From the NCBI GenBank assembly GCA_030263715.1, contig SZPM01000006.1, positions 62,001 through 126,000 of the forward strand: DNA of 64,000 bases. The letters run 5' to 3'. Positions 33,439-41,865 of the stretch are shown piece by piece. This stretch comes from ATM1 sp003577165 (lineage in GTDB: Bacteria; Armatimonadota; Fimbriimonadia; Fimbriimonadales; ATM1). The notes below the pieces were generated by a model. That model was not told the DNA's origin, ran no database searches, and saw only the letters and a list, made by a program, of their open reading frames with translations. The position numbers and the translations under genes are program-made. The first letter of the stretch is position 1. Each line of letters opens with the position of its first letter.

Positions 33439-33984
33439 ATGATCACCATGCTGCTGGCCGCCATGGCTTTCGCGCCGCCCGCGCCGATTCATTGTCCTGT
33501 TATGGGTGGAACCGCCAAGGATTCCCAGCCCTTCGTGCTCTATAAGGGAGTCGTATACGGCTTCTGCTGTGGTGGCTGCGTCGGAGGCTTCGAGAGCACT
33601 CCCGACAAGTTCATCAAGGCCTACCAGGGAGAGGGTCTGCTTGGATTCTCTGCTTACGATGTCGTCGAAATGACCGTTGTGGACCCGAAGAAGGCGGTTG
33701 CTTACTCGGACTACAACAAGGTTCGGTACTACTTCCTTAGCAAGGAGAACAAATCCAAGTTCGACGCGAATGCGAAGCAGTTTGCCGCAGTACCTGAGAA
33801 CGAGTCGTTCGAGGCCGAGGGCGCGTTGGTCCACAGCAAACTAACCGGCTACCGCGACTACAACGGAACCCGGTACTACTTTTGCTGCGAGGGCTGCCTG
33901 CCGAACTTCCAAAAGGACGCCGCCGCGTTCGCCAAAGAGCACGGCTCTGCGAAGGCGAAGGTCTACCGAATCGAGTTGAAGTAG
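33439..33984 (+). CDS. Secreted protein with two YHS/TRASH-like metal-binding modules
   Basis: A 181-residue exported protein (short signal peptide MITMLLAAMAFAPPA; AGGAGGA 8 nt before ATG). Module one reads CPVMGG...VYGFCCGGCVGGFESTPDKF, module two YYFCCEGCLPNFQKDAAAF. This spacing (CPVxG, then FCCxGC, then F..P..F) is the YHS-domain pattern, in which Cys residues bind a soft metal. Module two lacks the CPV part, so it may bind less tightly or rely on module one. Being divergent from the copper operon suggests a periplasmic copper sensor, scavenger or chaperone; that is inference. Confidence 0.85.
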   Translation: MITMLLAAMAFAPPAPIHCPVMGGTAKDSQPFVLYKGVVYGFCCGGCVGGFESTPDKFIKAYQGEGLLGFSAYDVVEMTVVDPKKAVAYSDYNKVRYYFLSKENKSKFDANAKQFAAVPENESFEAEGALVHSKLTGYRDYNGTRYYFCCEGCLPNFQKDAAAFAKEHGSAKAKVYRIELK

Positions 33985-34005
33985 CCTCCGGCCTCTCAAG
34001 TTGAT

Positions 34006-34042
34006 CTGTCGGGCAGCCGCCGTAATGGCGGCTGCCGGACAG
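34006..34042 (+). terminator. Rho-independent terminator after the YHS-like gene
   Basis: A 16-bp stem with one mismatch (CTGTCGGGCAGCCGCC pairs with GGCGGCTGCCGGACAG), a GTAAT loop, and CGCTTTTG after it. It begins 21 nt after the TAG. Confidence 0.85.
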
Positions 34043-34149
34043 CGCTTTTGCCTCCCGTCTCCGGCTGGGCGCCCTGGCCTCCAGACCTGCCGCTGTATAC
34101 TGTGAGTGACGGCACGCCAACCGAAGGGAGACCCGGAGGAGGGGAAAAA

Positions 34150-36645
34150 ATGAAGAAAGTAATAGCGGCCCTCGTGGTCGCCGCGGTTGGCATCGGCGCA
34201 GTCCTGTGGTTCAAGCGAACGCCGAGCGTTCCCGGTCCGAAAATCCCCAAACCGTTCGCCCAAGAACATCGCCTCGATGAGGGCACGACGGCCTTTTTCA
34301 TCGAGAGTGATACGGCGACCGTCCTTGCCGGATCCGGGATCTTCTATTGGCCGCCTCAAGCGTTGCCGGGCGGAATGGCAGAGGAGTTCGACACCGTGCG
34401 TAAGGAGAAGGTGTCGGAGATTCTCCAACTGGCAAAGGAACTCTCGACTAACGTCGAAGCTGCGCGAAAAGAACTGACATCCTCGAGGAGCGCCTACTTC
34501 AAGTTCCTGGATGTGCTGCGCGCTTCGGGCGCCGAAGGCGCGAGTTACGCATCGGCCTCTGTGGCGATGATCGGGGGGGCGGCGATCCGCTCTGAAGGAG
34601 CAGCGACCGCCTATTTGAGCGCGTCGTCCGTCCAGCCGGCAAGCGCGTTCGCCGCGGCGATGATCCAAGAGTGTTCCGTTTACGCGGTGGCGAAGTCTGC
34701 GCTCGAACTGATGCAGGAGGCGGACCTGATCGCGACCCATGCGGCGTACGCCGTGATCGCCGCCGAGTCCTCGAAGGACTCGAAGGTGAAAGGCGCTGGG
34801 AAAGCGCTGGAGGACTCTCTGTCCGGTTCCGATCCACTTGTCCCTTCGCTCACTCCCGTTGCGGAAACGCTCACGAAGATCCACAACGGACTCAAGCAAT
34901 TGCACGCCGCGGGCTACTACTACTCGAGAGCGGTCGTCGAGCATGTGAAGGGTTCGCTGCCCGGCCTCGAAAAGGCCGCATCCTCGATCAAAACGAACGA
35001 TGAGGTTGAAGAAGAGGACATCGCGTGCGCGAAAGCGTGGGTGAAGTTCTTCGGACAGTGGGTTCGCTCGATGGAGCAGACGCTCGGCAGTCAAAACGTC
35101 AAGGAGTTCCCTGCGCCGGTGGCTTCCTACTCCTCAACCTACGGGCTTGCCTTCGCAGATGATGGTGAAGATTGGTATAGCACCGGGTATCGCTACTTGG
35201 CAGACAAAGCACAGGCGTACAAAGAGGCAGTTGAAACCGTAACAGAAACGACGTTTCGCGTCGTCAAGACGGGAGTTCAAAAGGGTCAGAGGGCCATCCA
35301 GTTCTCGACCGACGCTGCCGGGACTTTGACGAAGATGGGCGCCCAGGCGGCTTACCACGCCTACATGGGCAACACATTGCAGGACCTGAAGGACGACCTC
35401 CGCGAATATGCGGGAGAACTGCGCGATAACTGGAATGGGAAACTTCCGCCTAAGACCACGCTCCGTCAGGCGAAGGAGTACCTCGACAATCTCGAAAAGG
35501 CCGCAGAGGACATGGCAAGGGGATTCTCGTCTACGAAGACCGAGAACCGAGCGATCATCTGGCTGAACGGCAAGGCCGCCAAATTGGCTGTCGGAGCCTT
35601 CACTGGGCTCGCGAAAGGCATCTACCTCGTCTCAGACCCAAACTCCAGCAAGGGCGATTTACTTGAAGGCGTTCTCGAACTCGCACTTGGAAGTCTCGGC
35701 GGGTCGAAGTCGCTTCTGAAACCAAGCGAGTTTCCCGGAGCCGGCAAAGAAATCCTCGAGACCGGACTCGCTGCCCTAAAGGAGATGGGAAGGTCGTTCT
35801 CACGGGATGGGCTCAGAAAGAAGATCGGCGAACTCCTCCAGAAGATGGGGCGACAAGGGGCGGACGACTTCGGCAAGTGGCTCAGCAACATGTCCGAACT
35901 TGCGGCGTCACGCCAATCGCTGGAAGCGCTCGAGGCGGCAGGCAAGGCATTTCGTGATCAACTCAAAAGCAAACTCGCGGGGTTCCTAGAGAAAGTCGGC
36001 GACGAAATGGGCAAGTCGCTCGACGATCTGTTCAACAAGTCGTTCGCGAACAACTGGAAAGGGCTGTTGTCCGCATACGGTTCTCAGACGGTCGGAGGCG
36101 GCCCGATCGATCTCATCGACAACATCCTGGGCGCAGTCCTCGATGACCTGTTCAAAGAGGGAATGACAGGTATCCTTGACACGCGCTTGGAGTCCGACGA
36201 CATCAGGGGTCTCTTCTCGGGAACTCTCGTGTACACGACGATCGACTTTGACGAAAAGCAGGTGCGCGAATCCAATTCAGAGGCTTGTTTGGACTTCGAC
36301 TTCACACCCGAAATGCTGGAGGCAATTCGACAGCAGTTGCTCAACAAACCCATGGCGATCAACATCGCAGTGCACCCGACGGGCGAAGACTCCGGAAACG
36401 TGCTGATCTCCGGCAAGAATATGAATGCAACGCGAATCGCGTATGTCTACGATTCGGACGGCCGTGTGAAGGGGAAAATCACGGAGAGGGGTATGACCCT
36501 CCATCTCATCGGCTCGTTCAAGAAGGAAGGGGGGGGCGTTCCGCCCGACGACACGCCTGTGATCATCACCTTCGAAGGCACGATTTCAGGCGACCAACCG
36601 GGCGTGAGAGTCGAAGGAACTGTTACGGGAACCAAGAAGGGCTGA
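34150..36645 (+). CDS. Large hypothetical membrane-anchored or secreted protein, 831 aa
   Basis: Not recognised. ATG 34150 follows a strong GGAGGAGGGG. Residues 4-20 are a single membrane segment or signal anchor (KKVIAALVVAAVGIGAVLWF). The rest is mostly helical and soluble: four or more long amphipathic blocks (about 80-240, 330-420, 430-520 and 560-680) that could form coiled coils, with Lys/Glu/Ala-rich stretches such as LREYAGELRDNWNGKLPPKT. The last 150 residues are a beta-rich domain (IDFDEKQVRESNS...VIITFEGTISGDQPG) that may be a surface-exposed sensor. Two Gly-Gly G tracts lie at 34573 and 36529. It precedes the Lgt-like gene by 1 nt. Confidence 0.75.
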   Translation: MKKVIAALVVAAVGIGAVLWFKRTPSVPGPKIPKPFAQEHRLDEGTTAFFIESDTATVLAGSGIFYWPPQALPGGMAEEFDTVRKEKVSEILQLAKELSTNVEAARKELTSSRSAYFKFLDVLRASGAEGASYASASVAMIGGAAIRSEGAATAYLSASSVQPASAFAAAMIQECSVYAVAKSALELMQEADLIATHAAYAVIAAESSKDSKVKGAGKALEDSLSGSDPLVPSLTPVAETLTKIHNGLKQLHAAGYYYSRAVVEHVKGSLPGLEKAASSIKTNDEVEEEDIACAKAWVKFFGQWVRSMEQTLGSQNVKEFPAPVASYSSTYGLAFADDGEDWYSTGYRYLADKAQAYKEAVETVTETTFRVVKTGVQKGQRAIQFSTDAAGTLTKMGAQAAYHAYMGNTLQDLKDDLREYAGELRDNWNGKLPPKTTLRQAKEYLDNLEKAAEDMARGFSSTKTENRAIIWLNGKAAKLAVGAFTGLAKGIYLVSDPNSSKGDLLEGVLELALGSLGGSKSLLKPSEFPGAGKEILETGLAALKEMGRSFSRDGLRKKIGELLQKMGRQGADDFGKWLSNMSELAASRQSLEALEAAGKAFRDQLKSKLAGFLEKVGDEMGKSLDDLFNKSFANNWKGLLSAYGSQTVGGGPIDLIDNILGAVLDDLFKEGMTGILDTRLESDDIRGLFSGTLVYTTIDFDEKQVRESNSEACLDFDFTPEMLEAIRQQLLNKPMAINIAVHPTGEDSGNVLISGKNMNATRIAYVYDSDGRVKGKITERGMTLHLIGSFKKEGGGVPPDDTPVIITFEGTISGDQPGVRVEGTVTGTKKG

Positions 36646-36646
36646 A

Positions 36647-37405
36647 ATGAGCCCCCATTCCTGGTCCCTTCTCGTCGCAGGGATGGGTTTCCTTGTCGTG
36701 TCCGATCGTCTCTTGCCGCAATCGGCATCGGCAGCCGCTCGACGCACCGTCCTCTTGACGATTGCCGCATCGGCTGCGCTCGGCGCGTCTCTGGGTTGCG
36801 CTCTCCTTCATCCCGGACTGGACTTTCGCGCGTTCGGCTGGTCGCATGACGGAGGAGTCGTTTTGGCTGCGATCTCGGCCATCTGCCTCTCCTGGTCCAT
36901 GGGATGGCCCGTGCTCCGAACGCTCGACGGCATTGCGCCGGGCGCGGCGCTCTCGATGGCGATCATCCGCGTCGGGTGTTCCCTCGAAGGCTGCTGTGCA
37001 GGGGTTCCGAGCGATGTTCCCTGGGCTGTGACATGGCATGCCTCAGGCAGCGGCGGAGCGTTGCTAGGCCAGTTAGCGCCGGAGATGAACGTCCGGATTC
37101 ACCCCACTCAGGCGTACGAAGGCCTCGTCGCACTTCTCGCATTCGCAGCTGCCTTGCTCCTCTTCCGCCGTCGGTCTGCTCCTGGAACCGCAGCATTCGC
37201 CTACTTGGCGATCCTCTTCAGTTTTCGCGTCTTCAACTTCCAATTGCGGCAAACGGACTCCCTTGCGGTCGTCCCTCCGTGGGTCCCATCCGCGGCGCTC
37301 GCGATCCTCGGAATCATCGGCCTCGTCGCGATAATGTCCCGGTCTCGGAGCGCGCCGCAATACGACCGTCCGCCCGCCGAACACGCCGGTAGAATGAAAC
37401 CATGA
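36647..37405 (+). CDS. Lgt-like (prolipoprotein diacylglyceryl transferase family) membrane protein
   Basis: A 252-residue membrane protein with about seven hydrophobic segments. Its motifs follow the Lgt fold: WSHDGGVVLAAIS (corresponds to Lgt's HGG segment), the family signature block DGIAPGAALSMAIIRVGCSLEGCC (given as residues 88-111), and HPTQAYEGL. Lgt attaches diacylglycerol to lipoprotein Cys. The match is distant, and the essential Arg/Tyr residues cannot all be aligned by eye, so this may be a paralogue with another acyl or phospholipid substrate. It overlaps the next gene (an alpha-oxoamine synthase) by 4 nt. Confidence 0.72.
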   Translation: MSPHSWSLLVAGMGFLVVSDRLLPQSASAAARRTVLLTIAASAALGASLGCALLHPGLDFRAFGWSHDGGVVLAAISAICLSWSMGWPVLRTLDGIAPGAALSMAIIRVGCSLEGCCAGVPSDVPWAVTWHASGSGGALLGQLAPEMNVRIHPTQAYEGLVALLAFAAALLLFRRRSAPGTAAFAYLAILFSFRVFNFQLRQTDSLAVVPPWVPSAALAILGIIGLVAIMSRSRSAPQYDRPPAEHAGRMKP

Positions 37406-38616
37406 ATGCGACGCTTCAGTCGTGGCTAACCGAGAACCTCCAAGCCCTCAAAGACCAGCACCTCTACAAAGTTCCGCGAATCCTTGAGACGCCGGCAGGC
37501 GGAAGAGTTCGAATGAACGGCAGGGAGGTGGTCAACCTCTCAAGCAACAACTATCTCGGACTTGCGAATCACCCAAAAGTCGTCGAGGCGGCTCGAAAGT
37601 CCATCGAGGAATGGGGGGTGGGCGCCGGAGCCGTTCGGTGGATCGGCGGCACGATGAAAGTTCATGACGAACTGGAAGAACGCATTGCAAAGTTCAAAAA
37701 CGTTGAGGCGGTGCTGGTTTTCACATCCGGCTTCACCGCCAACAGTGGCTGCATACCCGCAGTCCTCACGAGCGACGACGTCGTCATCAGCGACGAACTC
37801 AACCACGCTTCCATCATCGACGGTGTCCGCCTTTCGCCCGCGGAGTACCGAAAGTCTGAGGGATGGGTGTACGGCCACAAGGACATGAACCATCTCGAAG
37901 ACATCCTGAAGCGCGCCGGCAACTTCAAAAAGCGGATGATCATCACGGACGGCGTGTTCAGCATGGACGGCGATATCGCGCCGCTTCCCGAAATCGTAGC
38001 ACTCGCGGAGAAATACGATGCGTTCGTAATGGTGGACGATGCCCACGCGAGCGGCGTGCTTGGCAGGAACGGCGCGGGCACTACATCGCACTTCAACCTG
38101 TACGGTCGCGTTGACATTCAGCTCGGCACGCTTAGTAAAGCGCTCGGCGTCGTAGGTGGATATATCGCAGGCTCGCGACTCCTCAAGGAATGGCTCATCA
38201 ACCGCGGCCGCCCCTACCTCTTTAGCACCGCTCTACCGCCAATGGTCGCGGCCGCGCTGATCGCCGCGCTCGACATCATGGAGAACGATCCCGAACCGAT
38301 GAACCGCCTGTGGGACAACGCGAAGTGGTGGAAGGAGAGCCTCGCGAGTCTGGGCTTTGACACGATGGGCAGCGAGACTCCCATCACGCCGGTTTACTGC
38401 GGCGAAGAGGAGAAGGCCGTCCGAATGGAACAGATGCTGTGGGAGGAAGGCGTGTACGCGCTCTCGATTTGCTATCCCACGGTTCCACGAGGAAGGGCGA
38501 GAATTCGGACAATGCCTTCAGCGGCGCACAGCCGCGAGGACCTCGAGTTCGCCCTCGAAGCCTTCAAAAAAGTTGGGCGATCCCTCGGCGTGATCCCTTC
38601 GACCGCAGAGGTGTAA
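37402..38616 (+). CDS. PLP-dependent alpha-oxoamine synthase (KBL/BioF family)
   Basis: A 404-residue fold-type I PLP enzyme. It has the N-terminal VNLSSNNYLGLANHP, NHASIIDGVRLS, the cofactor-binding VDDAHASGVLGRNG and the lysine-containing TLSKALGVVGGY (Schiff-base Lys near residue 248). Family members condense an amino acid with an acyl-CoA: 2-amino-3-ketobutyrate CoA ligase (glycine + acetyl-CoA), BioF, ALA synthase or serine palmitoyltransferase. Length and motifs favour KBL or a long-chain relative; the acyl donor is not decidable. Linkage with an Lgt-like membrane protein could point to lipid synthesis. Confidence 0.88.
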   Translation: MNATLQSWLTENLQALKDQHLYKVPRILETPAGGRVRMNGREVVNLSSNNYLGLANHPKVVEAARKSIEEWGVGAGAVRWIGGTMKVHDELEERIAKFKNVEAVLVFTSGFTANSGCIPAVLTSDDVVISDELNHASIIDGVRLSPAEYRKSEGWVYGHKDMNHLEDILKRAGNFKKRMIITDGVFSMDGDIAPLPEIVALAEKYDAFVMVDDAHASGVLGRNGAGTTSHFNLYGRVDIQLGTLSKALGVVGGYIAGSRLLKEWLINRGRPYLFSTALPPMVAAALIAALDIMENDPEPMNRLWDNAKWWKESLASLGFDTMGSETPITPVYCGEEEKAVRMEQMLWEEGVYALSICYPTVPRGRARIRTMPSAAHSREDLEFALEAFKKVGRSLGVIPSTAEV

Positions 38617-38632
38617 CTGCGGCGATCGGCTT

Positions 38633-38932
38633 CTACCGATCCTCTCGTTCCGGGAAGAACAGAATCGAGTTATCGGCCGGGTTCACGATGAGAAGCCCGC
38701 GGACGAACGGGTTCCGACTCTCATTCAGTGGAAACTGATAGCCGAAGATCCCTAAGGTGCTCAATTCCGGGAAAGGCGGTTGAAGCCCCTTTAGCAAAGC
38801 AACGATCAAATAGGGGTCCGCGTGCCTTACCTCGATGCGAATCGGCTCGGACGAGCGAGGCAGGTCCGGCAACGGCCCGCCCTGGGTCCAACTCAGGCCC
38901 AACGCCAGCGAGAGTGCAAGCAACGATCCCAT
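38633..38932 (-). CDS. Small secreted protein, 99 aa
   Basis: ATG 38932, then a signal peptide (MGSLLALSLALGLSWTQGG). The 80-residue mature part contains RIEVRHADPYLIVALLKG and RGLLIVNPADNSILFF. This helix-strand pattern recalls the small N-terminal domains of secretins (RIEVRxADP..V...L.G), but is too short to be a secretin. Function unknown. It lies between the oxoamine synthase and the MFS gene. Confidence 0.55.
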   Translation of the reverse strand: MGSLLALSLALGLSWTQGGPLPDLPRSSEPIRIEVRHADPYLIVALLKGLQPPFPELSTLGIFGYQFPLNESRNPFVRGLLIVNPADNSILFFPEREDR

Positions 38933-38957
38933 GTGAGTTCATACGCGCAGGACGCCG

Positions 38958-40130
38958 CTAAGTTTCTCGAACTCGAAGCAGCAAGACCGCTGCAAGGAGC
39001 GCCAGGCCCGCGCCGGTGAAGAACGAAACCGCGGGCCCGAACGCCTCCCAAAGCGCTCCAAAGAGCACGCTCGCAGGAAGAGCAGCGAGGCCGACCGCGC
39101 CGTGAAACCAACCGAAGGCGGTTCCCCTCAATTCCGGGCCGACGAATCGCGAGACGAGAGACTTCTCCGCCGGTTCCGTAAGCCCGAAGTGCAGCCCGTA
39201 CGCCAAGAACACAGAAACCAAGACGGCAGTGGATGTGGCCAGCCCGAAAGCAACATACGACGCTGAGTACGCCATCCAGCCGAGGACGATCAAGCGCCGG
39301 CTGCCATACCGATCCGCGATCATCCCCCCCCAATAGGTCGCGACCATCTTGACGACGTGGTGCAGCGACCAAAGCAGCGCGACGCTGGAGTCGGTCAAAC
39401 CTGCATCGCGCAGCCTCTGCAGCAAGAAGATGTCGTTCGAGTTCCCCAGCGCGAACACGACAACTGCGACGAGCAGCAACTTGTATTGCCGCCCCAACTT
39501 CGGCCACGAAGCACGCAAGGAAATGCGCTCTTGAGGTTCTCTATGCCGCGCAGGCTCCCGGACTCCGATCGCGATGACGAGCACGACCAGAGCCGCTGGA
39601 ATCGCCGCAAGGAGTATCACGTGGCGAACCGTCACGCCGGGAAGACTCAGCAGCCACGCCGCAACAAGCGGCCCCACGACCGCGCCCGCGTGATCCATCG
39701 AACGGTGAAGGCCGTACGCGCGCCCGCGCTCGCCTTCCGCCGTTACGTCGGCGATGAGAGCATCGCGTGGCGAAGTGCGAACTCCCTTCCCCAGCCGGTC
39801 GAGAAAGCGGAGCCCCAACACCGTTGGCCAGACCGAAGCCAACGCGATGAAAGGCTTGCCGAGCGATGACAGAGAGTAGCCGATCAACACGAACGGCTTG
39901 CGAACTCTGAAACGATCCGTCAGCGCGCCGGAGGCGACCTTCGTGATCGACGAAGTCGCGTCGGCGACCCCTTCGATGACCCCCAGCGCCCTTTTCGATG
40001 CGCGAAGCGTTCCCGAAAGGAACGCCGGCAGCAAAGGGAACACCATCTCGCTCGCAACGTCCGCGAGAAAACTCGCGACGCCGAGAACGTACACCGTTGG
40101 CGATAGGCGCGCCACGCGGCGCATTTTCAC
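38958..40130 (-). CDS. MFS transporter
   Basis: A 390-residue protein with about 12 membrane segments in two halves. The first cytoplasmic loop DRFRVRKPFVLIGYSLSS and the second-half copy GMIADRYGSRRLIVLGWMAY carry the MFS motif A (GxxxDRxGRR-like). RLGKGVRTSPRDALIADV is the variant usually seen in a subgroup of drug and metabolite exporters. GTG 40130 has GGAG 5 nt before it. A G8 tract lies at 39324-39331. Substrate unknown. Confidence 0.88.
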   Translation of the reverse strand: MKMRRVARLSPTVYVLGVASFLADVASEMVFPLLPAFLSGTLRASKRALGVIEGVADATSSITKVASGALTDRFRVRKPFVLIGYSLSSLGKPFIALASVWPTVLGLRFLDRLGKGVRTSPRDALIADVTAEGERGRAYGLHRSMDHAGAVVGPLVAAWLLSLPGVTVRHVILLAAIPAALVVLVIAIGVREPARHREPQERISLRASWPKLGRQYKLLLVAVVVFALGNSNDIFLLQRLRDAGLTDSSVALLWSLHHVVKMVATYWGGMIADRYGSRRLIVLGWMAYSASYVAFGLATSTAVLVSVFLAYGLHFGLTEPAEKSLVSRFVGPELRGTAFGWFHGAVGLAALPASVLFGALWEAFGPAVSFFTGAGLALLAAVLLLRVRET

Positions 40131-40151
40131 CTACGCTCCAAGAACGTGCCC

Positions 40152-41795
40152 CTATTCGCCGACCGCTATGGCAGCGGATCCCGTCCGCTTCGCCCTGTGC
40201 GCGACGGCAGCCTCTACCAAACCGGCGAAAAGCGGATGCGGTCGGTTCGGCCTACTCTTGAATTCCGGATGCGCCTGCGTGCCGATGAAAAACGAATGCG
40301 AAGCGATTTCGACCATTTCCACCAAACGATAGTCGGGAGACACGCCGCAGCAAGTCATGCCGTTCGATTTCAACGTCTCCCGATAGTCGTTGTTCACTTC
40401 GAATCGATGCCTGTGGCGATCGTGAGTCTTTTTCTGTCCGAATAGCCTCGCGGCGAGCGTGCCGTCCTCAATGGTGCAGGGATAACTTCCGAGCCGCATC
40501 GTTCCGCCTTTGGTCGTTACTCCATGCTGATCGGGAAGAAGGTGGATGACGCAGTGCTCGGAAGTCGGATCGAACTCCTCGGAAGTTGCGTTCTCCAGTC
40601 CGCAGACGTTTCGCGCGAACTCGACGACCGCGAGTTGCATGCCCAAGCAGATGCCGAGGAAGGGTATGTCGTTCTCGCGCGCGTAGCGAATTGCCGCGAT
40701 CTTCCCCTCGATTCCACGCGACCCGAATCCTGGAGCGACGACCATCGCGTCGAGGCCTGATAGCGCCTTTGCCACGTCCATCGCTTCGAGATCGGAGGAC
40801 TCGATCCAGGCGATGTTCACCTTCGTGTGATTTGAAATCCCGCCGTGATGAAGCGCCTCGTCAATGGACTTGTATGCGTCCCCGTTGTGCGTGTACTTTC
40901 CAACGATTCCGATCCGCACTTCCGATCGCGGCGACTTCACGCGTCCGACGATCTCGGTCCACTCGCGAAGGTCCGGCTCATTTTCTGGCAGACGTAATCG
41001 CTTCGTGACCGTGTCGCCAACGCCAGCGCGCTCGTAGATGAGCGGAATCTCATAGATCGTCTCCGCGTTCATGGATTCGATGACCGCGCTCTTGTCCACG
41101 TCGCAAAACAGTGAGATCTTCTCTTTGATGTCTTCAGACATCGGGTGTTCGGTTCGGCAGATCAGCAGGTCCGGTGCAATGCCGATCTCTCGCAACTTGA
41201 TGACGCTGTGCTGCGTCGGCTTCGTCTTGATCTCTCCCCATGGTCCCACGGCTGGCACGAATGTGACGTGGACGTACATCACGTTCTCTGCGCCCACGTC
41301 CTTTTTCATTTGGCGAATCGCTTCCAGGAATGGGAGACCTTCGATGTCACCCACCGTTCCTCCGATCTCGCCGATTACGATGTCCGCCCCGTCAATCTCT
41401 CCGGCACGCTTGATTCGGTCCTTGATTTCGTTCGTGATGTGCGGAATCACCTGCACCGTCGCGCCCAGATAGTCTCCTCGGCGCTCCTTGTCGATAACCG
41501 TGCGGTAGACCGATCCGGTCGTGACGCTGCTCGCAGCGGAGCAGTAAACATCGATGAATCGTTCGTAGTGGCCGAGGTCGAGGTCGGTTTCCGCGCCGTC
41601 CTCCGTGACGAACACTTCCCCGTGCTGGTACGGGTTCATCGTGCCCGCGTCCACGTTGATGTACGGGTCCAACTTCACCGGCGCAACGGTGAACCCACGG
41701 TTACGGAGGAGCCTTCCGATGCCGGCGGTGGCAATGCCTTTGCCAATGGAGCTGACAACGCCGCCGGTTACGAATATGTACTTCCTGTCGCTCAA
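40152..41795 (-). CDS. pyrG: CTP synthase
   Basis: Makes CTP from UTP, ATP and glutamine. The 547-residue protein has the synthetase domain (TGGVVSSIGKGI, KLDPYINVDAGTMNPYQHGE, and DLDLGHYERF) and the C-terminal class I glutamine amidotransferase domain, with the active-site Cys in GICLGMQ (near residue 383) and its HPE pair in QAHPEFKSRP. The start is TTG at 41795, which gives the canonical MSDRKYIFVTGG. It is an essential pyrimidine gene; the MFS gene lies 21 nt after its stop and may share its mRNA. Confidence 0.97.
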   Translation of the reverse strand: MSDRKYIFVTGGVVSSIGKGIATAGIGRLLRNRGFTVAPVKLDPYINVDAGTMNPYQHGEVFVTEDGAETDLDLGHYERFIDVYCSAASSVTTGSVYRTVIDKERRGDYLGATVQVIPHITNEIKDRIKRAGEIDGADIVIGEIGGTVGDIEGLPFLEAIRQMKKDVGAENVMYVHVTFVPAVGPWGEIKTKPTQHSVIKLREIGIAPDLLICRTEHPMSEDIKEKISLFCDVDKSAVIESMNAETIYEIPLIYERAGVGDTVTKRLRLPENEPDLREWTEIVGRVKSPRSEVRIGIVGKYTHNGDAYKSIDEALHHGGISNHTKVNIAWIESSDLEAMDVAKALSGLDAMVVAPGFGSRGIEGKIAAIRYARENDIPFLGICLGMQLAVVEFARNVCGLENATSEEFDPTSEHCVIHLLPDQHGVTTKGGTMRLGSYPCTIEDGTLAARLFGQKKTHDRHRHRFEVNNDYRETLKSNGMTCCGVSPDYRLVEMVEIASHSFFIGTQAHPEFKSRPNRPHPLFAGLVEAAVAHRAKRTGSAAIAVGE

Positions 41796-41865
41796 CTCCG
41801 AAGCCCTGCGAGATTATACAGCCACGAGCCCCGGTGCGAGACGCGGCCTTTGGTAATCTCCGGGC

